From assembly GCA_963834425.1 (NCBI GenBank), contig CAWIBR010000004.1, positions 62,001 through 126,000 of the forward strand: a stretch of 64,000 nucleotides of DNA, given 5' to 3'. The position numbers and the translations under genes are program-made. Every line of letters starts with the position of its first letter. Positions within the stretch are counted from its first letter, which is position 1. The DNA comes from CAVURS01 sp963834425. GTDB lineage: Bacteria; Actinomycetota; Actinomycetes; Actinomycetales; CAVURS01. The notes under the pieces are model-generated. The model searched no databases. It was not told the DNA's origin and saw only the letters and a program-made list of their open reading frames with translations. Positions 8,733 through 17,059 of the stretch are shown in pieces.

Positions 8733-10345
8733 GCCGTTCCCTTCTCGAGAGCAGCCGTGACCTGGCCGCGTACTACCTCAACCTCTTGCGACAGGCCGGC
8801 GTCCTCACCACGCGCCAGGCCGGCCACGCGGACCACCGTACGCCGAGCAGCTGAGGGGTCTGGAGGGTCCGCGGGATCCAGTCGCACGAAGACCCGCCGA
8901 CGGCGGACCGACAGCGACAGGATGAGCCCGGCGATGGCGAGGAGCGCGAAGAAGAGCGCGCCGGTCTTGCCCGGGTCGCGACGCACCGTGAGGCCGGCGT
9001 ACCGCTGAATCCCGGTGAAGGTGACCGTGCCCTTGCCCCCGCCCAGCGTCGCCGTCTGGCCCGGCTTGAGCAGCAGCACCGGGCCGCCGGTGTTGGTCAC
9101 GAGCTGGGTCATCTTGTCGGTGTCGAGGGTGTAGACCGAGGGCGCCGCCGCCAGCTGGAGGTCGCCTTCGTACGCCGAGAGCACGAGCGTGGGGTTGCCG
9201 AGGGCCGGGAAGACGGACACCGGGTTGCCCGAGGCGTCCAGCGCTGCCGTCGGCAGGAAGAAGCCGCGCAACCCCAGCGGCAGCGGGCGAGCGGCCGGCA
9301 CCTTGACGACGCCCAGTGAGAGGTAGTCGCCGTCCTGGGGCAGGAACGGTGTCGCTTGCGAGTAGACAACCTTCCCGGTCGAGTCCTTCACCGTGATGAC
9401 GGGCGCGTAGCCGTTGCCCAGCAGGAAGACCTTGGTCCCGGAGACGCTCAGCGGGTGGTTGACCGACAACGACTCTCGCTTCACCGCGCCGTTGCCTTGC
9501 TGCACATCGACTTTCGCGGCAAACGTGCTGGGCGCACCGACCTCACCACCGGTGGTCTGGAACTGCACGTCCATGCTGTCGACGTGCAGCGAGAACGGCG
9601 GCAGCTTGGCCTGGTTGACCCACGGCCCGGTGTCCAGGGTGTTGAAGGCGCCGGCCGCATCGACGGTCGTCTCACCGACGGGCACGATCACATCTCCTCG
9701 CCAGCCCCACAGGTGGCCGGCCGCGACCGAGAGCAACAAGCCGACGAGGGAGAGGTGGAAGGCCAGGTTGCCGAACTCGCGCAGCCGGCCCCGCTCGGCC
9801 GAGACGGCCCGGCCGTCCTCCTGCACGGCGACGCGATAGTGCCTGCGCCGCAACACTTTTGCGACTTCCATGGCCTGTACGTCGAGGGAGGCGGGCACCC
9901 CCCGTTGCTCGACCTCGACGACCGCGCTGACCGGCAGCCGCTCCGGGCGGGCCGGCGTCCGCGGCAGTGGGTCGCGCAGAGAGCGCAGCTGCTGGAAGGT
10001 CCGCGGCACCACGCAGCCGACGAGGGAGATGAAGAGCAGCAGGTAGATCGCGGAGAACCAGACCGAGCTGTAGACGCTGAAGGCACCGATCCGGTTGAGG
10101 AACGGCCCCAGCGTGCGGTGCTCGGTGATGTAGACGTTGACCTTGCCGGCATCGATGCCCACTTGCGGCAACACCGAGCCGGGCACGGCCGCGACGGCCA
10201 GCAGGAGCAGCAGGAAGAGCGCCGTGCGCATGCTGGTCAGCTGACGCCAGGTCCAGCGGACCGTCCCCCACGGGCCCAGCCGGGGCAGCGTGACATCGCG
10301 CTTCGGGTCGCTCACCGTCGTCTCGGCATCGTCTCGAACAGCCAT
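8729..10345 (-). CDS. resB: Cytochrome c biogenesis protein ResB
   Basis: 538 aa. Partner of CcsB in System II. Three N-terminal membrane segments (the first after WRQLTSMRTALFLLLLLAV), a large extracytoplasmic domain, and one C-terminal helix (ALFFALLAIAGLILSL) before a basic and charged tail, as in ResB/Ccs1 proteins. ccdA ends 1 bp upstream of its ATG and ccsB overlaps its 3' end, so this is the middle of the operon hemL-phosphatase-tlpA-ccdA-resB-ccsB. Confidence 0.94.
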   Translation of the reverse strand: MAVRDDAETTVSDPKRDVTLPRLGPWGTVRWTWRQLTSMRTALFLLLLLAVAAVPGSVLPQVGIDAGKVNVYITEHRTLGPFLNRIGAFSVYSSVWFSAIYLLLFISLVGCVVPRTFQQLRSLRDPLPRTPARPERLPVSAVVEVEQRGVPASLDVQAMEVAKVLRRRHYRVAVQEDGRAVSAERGRLREFGNLAFHLSLVGLLLSVAAGHLWGWRGDVIVPVGETTVDAAGAFNTLDTGPWVNQAKLPPFSLHVDSMDVQFQTTGGEVGAPSTFAAKVDVQQGNGAVKRESLSVNHPLSVSGTKVFLLGNGYAPVITVKDSTGKVVYSQATPFLPQDGDYLSLGVVKVPAARPLPLGLRGFFLPTAALDASGNPVSVFPALGNPTLVLSAYEGDLQLAAAPSVYTLDTDKMTQLVTNTGGPVLLLKPGQTATLGGGKGTVTFTGIQRYAGLTVRRDPGKTGALFFALLAIAGLILSLSVRRRRVFVRLDPADPPDPSAARRTVVRVAGLARGEDAGLSQEVEVVRGQVTAALEKGTA

Positions 10346-10346
10346 C

Positions 10347-11099
10347 TCACACCGCCGGACTGAACGGCAGCTGGGACTGGATCTCGTGGACGAGCGAGGT
10401 CCAGGCGCCGCTCACCAGCATCACGCCGACGGCGACGAGCAACAGGCCGCCGGCGATCTGCACGGCCCGCTGGTGCCGACCGACCGCCGACCACACGTGG
10501 GCCAGCCGGCCGAAGGCGAGCGCCGTGATCAGGAACGGCAGCCCGAGCCCGATGCAGTACGCCGCGGCGAGGGTCGCGCCCCTGGTCACGCTGGCGTGCT
10601 GGTCACTCGAGGCCAGGGCCAGCACGGCACCCAAAGTTGGTCCGACACAGGGGATCCAGCCCAGACCGAAGACCGCGCCCAGCAGCGGCGCACCCAAGAG
10701 CCCGGCGGTCGGCCGCCAGCTCGGCCGCCACTCCCGATCGCTGCCGGGAAACCAGCCGATGAAGACCAGCCCGAGCACGATCGTGATGACGCCGAAGACC
10801 CTGGTCAGCAGGAGCTGATGCTGGATCAGCAGCCGACCGAGACCGCCGAAAGCCGCGCTGAGGGTGACGAAGACGACAGTGAACCCCAGCACGAAGAGCG
10901 CGGCACCGGCGAACATCCGGCCGCGGCGTTGCCGCTCCAGGTCGACGCCGGTCAGGCCGGTGACGTAACCGAGGTAGCCCGGCACCAAGGGCAGGACGCA
11001 GGGCGAGGCGAACGACACGAACCCGGCCAGCGCACTGACCAGCAGGGCCAGCGGCAGCGAGCCGTTCTGCGCGATGCCCGGCAGGGTGTCGGCCCTCAT
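10347..11099 (-). CDS. ccdA: CcdA thiol-disulfide transporter
   Basis: 250 aa membrane protein with six helices that moves reducing power from cytoplasmic thioredoxin to extracytoplasmic apocytochrome c reductases. The first redox cysteine is in FASPCVLPLVPGYLGYVTG (Cys34) and the second in GLGWIPCVGPTLGAVLAL. Adjacent to tlpA, which it likely keeps reduced. Followed after 1 bp by resB. Confidence 0.94.
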   Translation of the reverse strand: MRADTLPGIAQNGSLPLALLVSALAGFVSFASPCVLPLVPGYLGYVTGLTGVDLERQRRGRMFAGAALFVLGFTVVFVTLSAAFGGLGRLLIQHQLLLTRVFGVITIVLGLVFIGWFPGSDREWRPSWRPTAGLLGAPLLGAVFGLGWIPCVGPTLGAVLALASSDQHASVTRGATLAAAYCIGLGLPFLITALAFGRLAHVWSAVGRHQRAVQIAGGLLLVAVGVMLVSGAWTSLVHEIQSQLPFSPAV

Positions 11100-11142
11100 C
11101 GCGACCTCACGGCGACCTGCGCCGGACCGGGCCTTCCAGGGC

Positions 11143-11727
11143 TCACGCCGAGGACCCCGCCTGCACGTCCTGGACCAGGCCGACCAGCGTCGTGGCGTCG
11201 ACCTCGCCCACCACCCGGGCGGCCAGCCGGCCCTGCGGATCCAGGACGATGGTCACCGGCGGCGCCGGCGCCTTTCCGTTGAGCTGCAACAGGAACTTGC
11301 CGCCCGCCCAGGCGAGCGAGGGGTAGGTCAGTCCGTTGTTGGACATGTACGCCGCGCCATTGGCGGCGCTCTCCTGGGAGTCCAGGCCGAGGAACTCAAC
11401 GCCCTTGGGCTGCAGCTGGGCCCAGGCCGACTTCAGCGCCGGGGTCTCGTCCTGACAGGGGCCGCACCAGGACCCCCAGTAGTTCAGGACGACGACCTTG
11501 CCCCGCCAGGAGGCAGTGCTCAGCGGGGTGCCGGCCAGCGTCGTACCACTCACGGTCAGTGGAGCCTTGCGGTCGGCCACGGCGACCTGCTGGACCGTGC
11601 CCACCGAGACCTTGCCGTCGGTCTTCGCCGTGTCCGCGATGGAGTTCCCGCCCGAGCACGCCGCGCTGAGGAGCAGGACTCCCGCGACGGCGAGCGCAGT
11701 GCCGCCCAGACGGCCGGGGAGTCTCAC
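11143..11727 (-). CDS. TlpA/ResA-type thioredoxin-like lipoprotein
   Basis: 194 aa exported thiol-disulfide oxidoreductase that keeps the apocytochrome c haem-binding cysteines reduced. N-terminal signal peptide ending LLLSAAC, a plausible lipobox with Cys24; active site WCGPC at 87-91 in NYWGSWCGPCQDETP; cis-Pro region PPVTIVLD. Start GTG 11727 overlaps the stop of the phosphatase gene in a GTGA tetranucleotide. ccdA follows after 43 bp. Confidence 0.92.
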   Translation of the reverse strand: MRLPGRLGGTALAVAGVLLLSAACSGGNSIADTAKTDGKVSVGTVQQVAVADRKAPLTVSGTTLAGTPLSTASWRGKVVVLNYWGSWCGPCQDETPALKSAWAQLQPKGVEFLGLDSQESAANGAAYMSNNGLTYPSLAWAGGKFLLQLNGKAPAPPVTIVLDPQGRLAARVVGEVDATTLVGLVQDVQAGSSA

Positions 11728-12371
11728 GCTCCCGCCACGGTCCCGGCCCCCGGCAGCAGGGCGGCCGCCGGCTCGGCATAGCTCAGCGAGACGAACCGGT
11801 CGCCGTCGAAGGTCACCGAGGTGACCGAACACAGCGAGCACTCCCGCTTGCGCGGGTCGTGCCACAGGCGGCGACCCTCGAGATGCAGCCGGGTCTCCCA
11901 GACCGGCAGCTGGTGCGAGACGAGGACCACCTCGCGGCCCGGGCCGGCGTCCCGGGCCGTCGCGAGTCCCCGGGTGAGAGCGCGCATCATCCGGGCCACG
12001 ATGTCGACGTAGGGCTCGCCCCAGCTGGGTCGAAAGGGGTTGATCAGGTGCGGCCAGTGCCGCGGATGCCGCAGCGACCCGTCGCCGACGCCGAAGGACA
12101 GCCCCTGGAAGTAGTTGCCGGCCTCGATCAGGTCCGCGTCGGTGCCCGGGGTCAGGCCGTGCCGCTGGGCGATCGGCGCGGCGGTCTCCTGGGCCCGCTC
12201 GAGCGGGGAGGAGACGACGGCGGCGATGTCTCGGCCGGCCAGATGGTCGGCCACGAGCTCGGCCATCTGCCGGCCGCGATCGGAGAGGTGATAGTCCGGC
12301 AGGCGCCCGTAGAGCACGCCACGGGGGTTGTAGACCTCGCCGTGACGGACCAGGTGCACCGTCGTCGTCAT
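11724..12371 (-). CDS. Histidine phosphatase family protein (phosphoglycerate mutase-like)
   Basis: 215 aa. Catalytic RHG at residues 9-11 (HLVRHGEVYNP), second acid/His elements in SSPLERAQETA and VVLVSHQLPVW. The conserved actinobacterial gene between hemL and the cytochrome c genes; substrate unknown, a phosphatase rather than a glycolytic mutase is more likely. Start ATG 12371 forms an ATGA overlap with hemL. Confidence 0.9.
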   Translation of the reverse strand: MTTTVHLVRHGEVYNPRGVLYGRLPDYHLSDRGRQMAELVADHLAGRDIAAVVSSPLERAQETAAPIAQRHGLTPGTDADLIEAGNYFQGLSFGVGDGSLRHPRHWPHLINPFRPSWGEPYVDIVARMMRALTRGLATARDAGPGREVVLVSHQLPVWETRLHLEGRRLWHDPRKRECSLCSVTSVTFDGDRFVSLSYAEPAAALLPGAGTVAGA

Positions 12372-13723
12372 GCGCCGATTGTCGCAGCGGCCCGGGCCGC
12401 GCCGGGCAGGGCATCCAGCACTCGGTCGACTGCGCGCTCGTCGTGTGCGGCCGACACGAACCAGGCTTCGAACGCGCTGGGAGGCAGGTGGACGCCGGCC
12501 GCGAGCATGGCGTGGAAGAAGGCCCGATGGGCGGCCACATCCTGGGTTGCCGCGGTCGCGTAGTCGGGCACCGGCTGGTCGGTGAAGAAGATGCTGAACA
12601 TGCTCGCGGCGTGCTGCACGACGTGAGGCACGCCGGCGTGGCTCAGCGCCGTGGAAGCAGCCTGCGAGATGGTCGCTGCGACCCACTCCAGGTGCGGGTA
12701 GAGGTCCGGGCCGCAGAGCTGCAACGTCGCCAGCCCGGCCGCCGTGGCGACCGGGTTCCCGGACAGGGTGCCGGCCTGATAGACCGGCCCTTCCGGCGCC
12801 AGCTGGCCCATCACGTCGGCCCGGCCGCCGAACGCCGCGACCGGGAATCCGCCGCCCATCACCTTGCCGAACGTGAACAGGTCCGGCGGCCCGCTCGGAT
12901 AGGGCCCTTCCAGGCCGTACCAGCCGGACGGCGAGCAGCGGAAGCCGGTCATCACCTCATCGGAGATCAACAACGCGCCGTACGCCGCGGTGGTCCGGCG
13001 CAGGGCCTCGGTCCAGCCGGGTGCTGGCGGGACGACGCCCATGTTGCCCGCCGCGGCCTCGGTGATCACGCAGGCGATGTTGTCGCCCTGTTCCTCGAAG
13101 GCGGCGGTCAGCGCGTCGATGTCGTTGTAGGGCAACACGATCGTGTCGGCCGCGCTGGCACCGGTGACGCCGGGGCTGTCCGGCAGGCCGAACGTCGCCA
13201 GGCCGCTGCCCGCGCTGGCGAGCAGCGCATCGACGTGGCCGTGGTAGCAGCCGGCGAACTTCACCACCTTGGAGCGGGCCGTGAAGCCGCGCGCCAGCCG
13301 GACCGCGCTCATGGTCGCCTCGGTGCCGCTGCTGACCAGGCGCAGCTGCTCGACCGGCTCGACCCGGGCGACGATGGTCTCGGCGAGCGCGACCTCGCCC
13401 TCGGTCGGCATGCCGAACGAGAAGCCCTTGGCCGCTGCGGTCCGGACAGCGTCGAGCACCTCCGGGTGGGCGTGCCCGAGGATCATCGGGCCCCACGAAC
13501 CGACCAGGTCGACGTACTCACGACCGTCGGCGTCGCGCAGCCAGGCCCCCTCGGCGGAGACCATGAACCGCGGCGTCCCGCCCACGGCGCGGAAGGCCCG
13601 GACCGGAGAGTTCACCCCGCCCGGAGTGACCGCTCGAGCCCGGTCGAAGAGCCGCTCGCTGGCCGGAGCCTGGTAGGGGTACGCCGGGACCTCGCGCGCC
13701 GTCGGAACCGTCACGCCCGCCAT
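12368..13723 (-). CDS. hemL: Glutamate-1-semialdehyde 2,1-aminomutase HemL
   Basis: 451 aa PLP enzyme that converts glutamate-1-semialdehyde to 5-aminolevulinate, the step after HemA. PLP lysine in LFTFGKVMGGGFP (about 287), substrate-gating loop after NMGVVPP, cofactor contacts in SSGTEATMSAVRLAR and SDEVMTGFR. In-frame GTG 13729 would add two residues. First gene of the run into the cytochrome c maturation operon, giving haem supply and haem attachment a shared transcript. Confidence 0.96.
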   Translation of the reverse strand: MAGVTVPTAREVPAYPYQAPASERLFDRARAVTPGGVNSPVRAFRAVGGTPRFMVSAEGAWLRDADGREYVDLVGSWGPMILGHAHPEVLDAVRTAAAKGFSFGMPTEGEVALAETIVARVEPVEQLRLVSSGTEATMSAVRLARGFTARSKVVKFAGCYHGHVDALLASAGSGLATFGLPDSPGVTGASAADTIVLPYNDIDALTAAFEEQGDNIACVITEAAAGNMGVVPPAPGWTEALRRTTAAYGALLISDEVMTGFRCSPSGWYGLEGPYPSGPPDLFTFGKVMGGGFPVAAFGGRADVMGQLAPEGPVYQAGTLSGNPVATAAGLATLQLCGPDLYPHLEWVAATISQAASTALSHAGVPHVVQHAASMFSIFFTDQPVPDYATAATQDVAAHRAFFHAMLAAGVHLPPSAFEAWFVSAAHDERAVDRVLDALPGAARAAATIGA

Positions 13724-13747
13724 TCTCACCCAGCTTTCGGCCCCGGC

Positions 13748-14272
13748 TCACCAGCCCAACCAATCCTGCGGGCCCTGGTTCCGGGACTTCCGGCCGAGTT
13801 CGGCCTGGGACCGGGCGCGTTGTCGGTCCCGGGCCCAGCGATTACGGCGGAAGGTCTCCGGGGGTCGGGCCAAGCCGTACCAGCCGGCCCACCACTCGCC
13901 GCGCTCCGGCTGGATGACCGTGTCCAGGTGGGCCGGATAGCGACGGCCGGCGCCGTCCCGCAGATCTCCTTCGAACTCGTGCAGCGGATGGATTTCCCGC
14001 CGGTCGGCGTCGACGACCGCCAACCGCCACTCGACGAGGGCCAGGACGACCTCGAGCTGTTCCAGCCGAGGTTGTGCGCGTCCCGCCTCGACCCGCGCGA
14101 CCCAGCTGCCCGAGAGCCCCGTCGCTTCCACGAGCTCTCGCTGGCTCAGGTCGGCCACGCGTCGCACCCGACGCAGATAGTCCCCAGCCGGTAGCGGTCC
14201 AGTGCGCGGCCGGCGACTAGCCGGCGGCTCGGTCCACGGCAACAGCGAGCGCGGTTCGTCGTCCTGGTCCAT
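13748..14272 (-). CDS. XRE-family transcriptional regulator
   Basis: 174 aa. Helix-turn-helix in LRRVRRVADLSQRELVEATGLSGSWVARVEAGRAQP (about 31-66), followed by a C-terminal domain with LHEFEGDLRDGAGRRYPAHLDTV and a Trp-rich WWAGWYGL stretch of unknown function. Start ATG 14272 chosen because the upstream extension to 14347 is not conserved-looking. Faces a repeat-rich spacer that may carry its binding sites. Confidence 0.82.
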   Translation of the reverse strand: MDQDDEPRSLLPWTEPPASRRPRTGPLPAGDYLRRVRRVADLSQRELVEATGLSGSWVARVEAGRAQPRLEQLEVVLALVEWRLAVVDADRREIHPLHEFEGDLRDGAGRRYPAHLDTVIQPERGEWWAGWYGLARPPETFRRNRWARDRQRARSQAELGRKSRNQGPQDWLGW

Positions 14273-14746
14273 GGCGCCACCGTGCGTTCTCCAGCGGACA
14301 GCGACGCAGCGGTGGGGCGTGATCTGTGGATGACGTGACATCGTCAAAAATCTGTGGAAAACGCCATCAACAGCGCCCCCTGATCATGCTTCCCGGTGAC
14401 TTTGCTCTGCTGTCGCAGATGAGTGCGATCGGCGATCTCACGGTCGATGACCTGGCCGAACGCCGCCTCCCCCGTGCTCTGCTGTCAGCCCTGACCACAG
14501 CTCTCCCTTTGCTCTGCTGTCACAAGTGACCGGAACGACCCGACGGAGACGACATCAGTGCCCTGCTGTCAGCCGTGACAGCAGAGCAAAGTGCAGGGAG
14601 CGGAGATTGCCGATGTCGCGCGACACGCCGATGCAACCGACACGCCGATGCGACCGACACGCCGGGCGGAGCTACGGGGGGCGCACTCGCGAGCCGGCGG
14701 ACCAACAAGCCAGCGAACCCCCGGCCGCTACTGATCGAGCGCAGGC
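14273..14746. repeat. Gene-free 474 bp spacer with repeated TGCTCTGCTGTCA elements
   Basis: No convincing gene. The 12-mer TGCTCTGCTGTC occurs at 14403, 14475 and 14510, and inverted at 14577-14588. TTTGCTCTGCTGTCAC (14508-14523) is exactly inverted at 14575-14590. A tight palindrome CTGCTGTCA-GCCG-TGACAGCAG fills 14563-14584, and CTGTCAC-AA-GTGAC is at 14517-14528. The arrangement suggests repeated operators, perhaps for the XRE or MarR regulator at either end, or a dispersed intergenic repeat. GCCCTGCTGTCA also occurs inverted at 44059-44070. Confidence 0.6.
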
Positions 14747-15205
14747 TCAGCAGCCTTCGAGGTGCTTGCGCACGCCCTCGAGGGCATCGCCCAGCGCGAG
14801 GAACTGCTCGCGGGACATCTGATCGAGCAGATGGCGCCGCACGCCGTCCACGTGGCTGCGAGCCGCGACCTCGAGCGCGGCGTAGCCCTCGTCGGTCATC
14901 CGGCAGACGACGCCGCGCCGGTCGTCCGGGCTGGCCTCACGCTGCACGTAGCCCCGCGCCTCCAGCCGACCGACGGTGTGGGTCAGCCGGCTGCGCGAGT
15001 TGACGACGCGCTCCGCCAGGTCGGACATCCGCACGGAGCGGCACGGGCTCTCCGAGAGGTTGACCAGGATCTCGTACTCGTCGTGGCTGAAGCCATGGCA
15101 GGCCAAGTCGCGCTGGATCGCGGTGTCAAGCAGTCTGGTGGCGCGCATATAGCGGCGCCACGCGCTCTGTTCCTCGGTGTCGAGCCACCGGACGTCATCG
15201 GCCAC
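14747..15205 (-). CDS. MarR-family transcriptional regulator
   Basis: 152 aa winged-helix repressor. The wHTH spans about 50-110, with MSDLAERVVNSRSRLTHTVGRLEARGYVQREASPDDRRG as recognition helix and wing. Divergent from yceI, which it probably controls; an inverted pair of TAGTTG half-sites lies between them over the yceI -35 box. Start GTG 15205 is 7 nt after a TACCAT -10 box, so the mRNA is likely leaderless. No cysteine typical of OhrR sensing at the N-terminus was identified with certainty. Confidence 0.93.
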   Translation of the reverse strand: MADDVRWLDTEEQSAWRRYMRATRLLDTAIQRDLACHGFSHDEYEILVNLSESPCRSVRMSDLAERVVNSRSRLTHTVGRLEARGYVQREASPDDRRGVVCRMTDEGYAALEVAARSHVDGVRRHLLDQMSREQFLALGDALEGVRKHLEGC

Positions 15206-15212
15206 ACCGCAG

Positions 15213-15218
15213 ATGGTA
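15213..15218 (-). promoter_or_regulatory. -10 element TACCAT for leaderless marR
   Basis: TACCAT (minus strand) ends 7 nt before GTG 15205. Confidence 0.5.
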
Positions 15219-15227
15219 GCAAGACGT

Positions 15228-15278
15228 TAGTTGAAAGTTGGAACATCTACCGCTACGGTGTGGTTGAACGAGCAACTA
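15228..15278. promoter_or_regulatory. Inverted half-sites, candidate MarR operator
   Basis: TAGTTGAAAGTTGGAAC (15228-15244) and, on the other strand, TAGTTGCTCGTTCAACC (15278-15262) agree at 11 of 17 positions (TAGTTGNNNGTT core). They flank the yceI -10 and cover its -35, so binding would block yceI. Inference from symmetry and position. Confidence 0.5.
15231..15259 (+). promoter_or_regulatory. yceI promoter: -35 TTGAAA, 17 bp, -10 TACGGT
   Basis: TTGAAA (15231-15236) and TACGGT (15254-15259) are separated by 17 bp, the best sigma-70-type match in the window. It leaves a leader of about 60 nt with GAGGAGA before the ATG. Confidence 0.65.
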
Positions 15279-15326
15279 CCTAGGCCCGACCGGGGCCAGG
15301 TACCACGATCGAGGAGAGCACGTTCC

Positions 15327-15935
15327 ATGACAACCACGACTGACAGCGTCACCACCCCCTCCGGCCGGACCCTCGAAGGACTGACCGCCGGCGTCTGGGC
15401 CGTTGACGCCTCCCACTCCGAGGTCGGCTTCACCGCCCGCCACCTGATGGTGAGCAAGGTCAAGGGCCGCTTCACCAACTACGACGCCACCCTCACCATC
15501 GCCCCCAACGTCCTGGACTCGTCGGTCGAGGCCACCGTCCAGATGGACAGCGTCGAGACCAAGGACGAGCAGCGCGACGGTCACCTCAAGTCCGCCGACT
15601 TCTTCCACGCGGAGGAGCACCCGGTCATGACCTTCAGGTCGACCGGCATCCGCGAGAACGGCAGCGACTTCTACCTGGACGGCGACCTGACCATCAAGAG
15701 CGTCACCCACCCGGTCACGTTCGACCTGGAGTTCAACGGCGTCAGCGGCGACCCGTGGGGCGGCGTGCGCGCCGGCTTCAGCGCCGAGGCTGAGATCAAC
15801 CGCAAGGACTGGGGCCTGGAGTGGAATGTCGCCCTGGAGACCGGCGGCGTGCTGGTGAGCGAGAAGATCAAGCTCATCCTCGAGGTCGAGGCAGTTGCCC
15901 CCAAGGCCGACGAGGCCGAGACCGCACAGGCCTGA
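15327..15935 (+). CDS. YceI family protein
   Basis: 202 aa lipocalin-like fold protein that in other bacteria binds isoprenoids or polar lipids; no signal peptide is visible, so it is probably cytosolic here. Family signature WAVDASHSEVGFTARHLMVSKVKGRF at about 27-52, then SVETKDEQRDGHLKSADFF and LTIKSVTHPVTFDLEF. GAGGAGA lies 9 nt before ATG 15327. Single gene with its own promoter, divergent from marR, and closed by a perfect hairpin shared with hemB. In actinobacteria YceI genes next to MarR repressors are often stress-inducible. Confidence 0.93.
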   Translation: MTTTTDSVTTPSGRTLEGLTAGVWAVDASHSEVGFTARHLMVSKVKGRFTNYDATLTIAPNVLDSSVEATVQMDSVETKDEQRDGHLKSADFFHAEEHPVMTFRSTGIRENGSDFYLDGDLTIKSVTHPVTFDLEFNGVSGDPWGGVRAGFSAEAEINRKDWGLEWNVALETGGVLVSEKIKLILEVEAVAPKADEAETAQA

Positions 15936-15990
15936 GCCTCGCCTCACGGCCAGTAGGCCAGCAAGCCACAGCAAGAACCAGCTCGACCGG

Positions 15991-16029
15991 GACCGCCCGG
16001 CTGCTCATCCCCCGAGCAGCCGGGCGGTC
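15991..16029. terminator. Perfect 16 bp hairpin between convergent yceI and hemB
   Basis: GACCGCCCGGCTGCTC (15991-16006) and GAGCAGCCGGGCGGTC (16014-16029) pair perfectly around a 7 nt loop. The minus-strand hemB stop codon lies within it, so the hairpin overlaps the hemB C-terminus. No U-tract, as usual in high-GC actinobacteria. Confidence 0.75.
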
Positions 16030-16988
16030 TCCTGTGCGTAGTAGGTCAGCAGGATCGAGGCACCCGCACGGCGGATCGACGTGAGTGTCTCCAGGACGGC
16101 CCGGTCGCGGTCGATCCCGCCGGCCGCCGCGGCGGCCTCCAGCATCGCGTACTCCCCCGAAACCTGGTACGCCGCAACGGGAACCGTCACATCCGCCGCC
16201 ACCGCGCGCACGATGTCCAGATACGGCAGCGCCGGCTTGACCATCACGATGTCGGCGCCTTCGGCGACGTCCAGGCGCACCTCGCGCAGCGCCTCACGGG
16301 CGTCGCCCGCGTGGTCCTGCTGGTACGTCGCCCGGTCGCCCTGCAGGGTCGACTCGACGGCGTCGCGGAACGGGCCGTAGAACGCCGAGGCGTACTTCGC
16401 CGCGTAGGCCAGCAGCACCGCATCGGTGTGACCGGCCTGGTCGAGGGCCGCGCGGACGAAACCGACCTGGCCGTCCATCATCCCGGACAGTCCCAGGACG
16501 TGAGCTCCTGCGGCGTACTGCGCCAGGCCCATCGCGGCGTAACGCTCGAGCGTCGCGTCGTTGTCCACCCGGCCGCGGTCGTCCAGGACGCCGCAGTGCC
16601 CGTGATCGGTGAACTCGTCCAGGCACAGGTCGCTCATGACCACCAGGTCGTCGCCGACGGCGTCACGCACGACCCGCAGGCCGACGTTGAGGATGCCGTC
16701 CGGGTCATCGGCACCCGAGCCGAGCGCATCGCGGACCGCGGGCACTCCGAAGACCATGATCCCGCCGAGGCCGTCGTCGGCCGCCTCCCGGGCCACCTTG
16801 GCCAACGAGGACAGCGAATGCTGCACAACGCCGGGCATCGAGGCGATCGGCTCCGGCTCGGCCAGGCCCTCCTTGACGAAGACCGGCAGCACCAGCTCGG
16901 CCGGATGCAGCCGCGTGGTCCGCACCAGCCGCCGCAACGCCGCCGTCTGCCGCAGCCGCCGAGGACGAGTAGAAGGGAACCCGCTCAT
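16005..16988 (-). CDS. hemB: Delta-aminolevulinic acid dehydratase (porphobilinogen synthase) HemB
   Basis: 327 aa enzyme condensing two 5-aminolevulinates to porphobilinogen. Schiff-base lysines are Lys198 (AYAAKYAS) and Lys251 (VMVKPALPYLD). The metal site reads SDLCLDEFTDHGHCG: Cys122 and Cys132 are kept but the middle ligand is Asp124, a mixed form between the all-Cys zinc type and the Asp-rich magnesium type. AAGGAGG lies 8 nt before ATG 16988. Separated from hemD/cobA by 71 bp; likely the last gene of the rex-hem operon. Confidence 0.96.
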   Translation of the reverse strand: MSGFPSTRPRRLRQTAALRRLVRTTRLHPAELVLPVFVKEGLAEPEPIASMPGVVQHSLSSLAKVAREAADDGLGGIMVFGVPAVRDALGSGADDPDGILNVGLRVVRDAVGDDLVVMSDLCLDEFTDHGHCGVLDDRGRVDNDATLERYAAMGLAQYAAGAHVLGLSGMMDGQVGFVRAALDQAGHTDAVLLAYAAKYASAFYGPFRDAVESTLQGDRATYQQDHAGDAREALREVRLDVAEGADIVMVKPALPYLDIVRAVAADVTVPVAAYQVSGEYAMLEAAAAAGGIDRDRAVLETLTSIRRAGASILLTYYAQETARLLGG

Positions 16989-17059
16989 CGAGGTGCCTCC
17001 TTCCCAGCTGTTCGCGCTAGACCCAGCCGAACAAGCGCAACCCGGCCGGAGCGGAAGGA

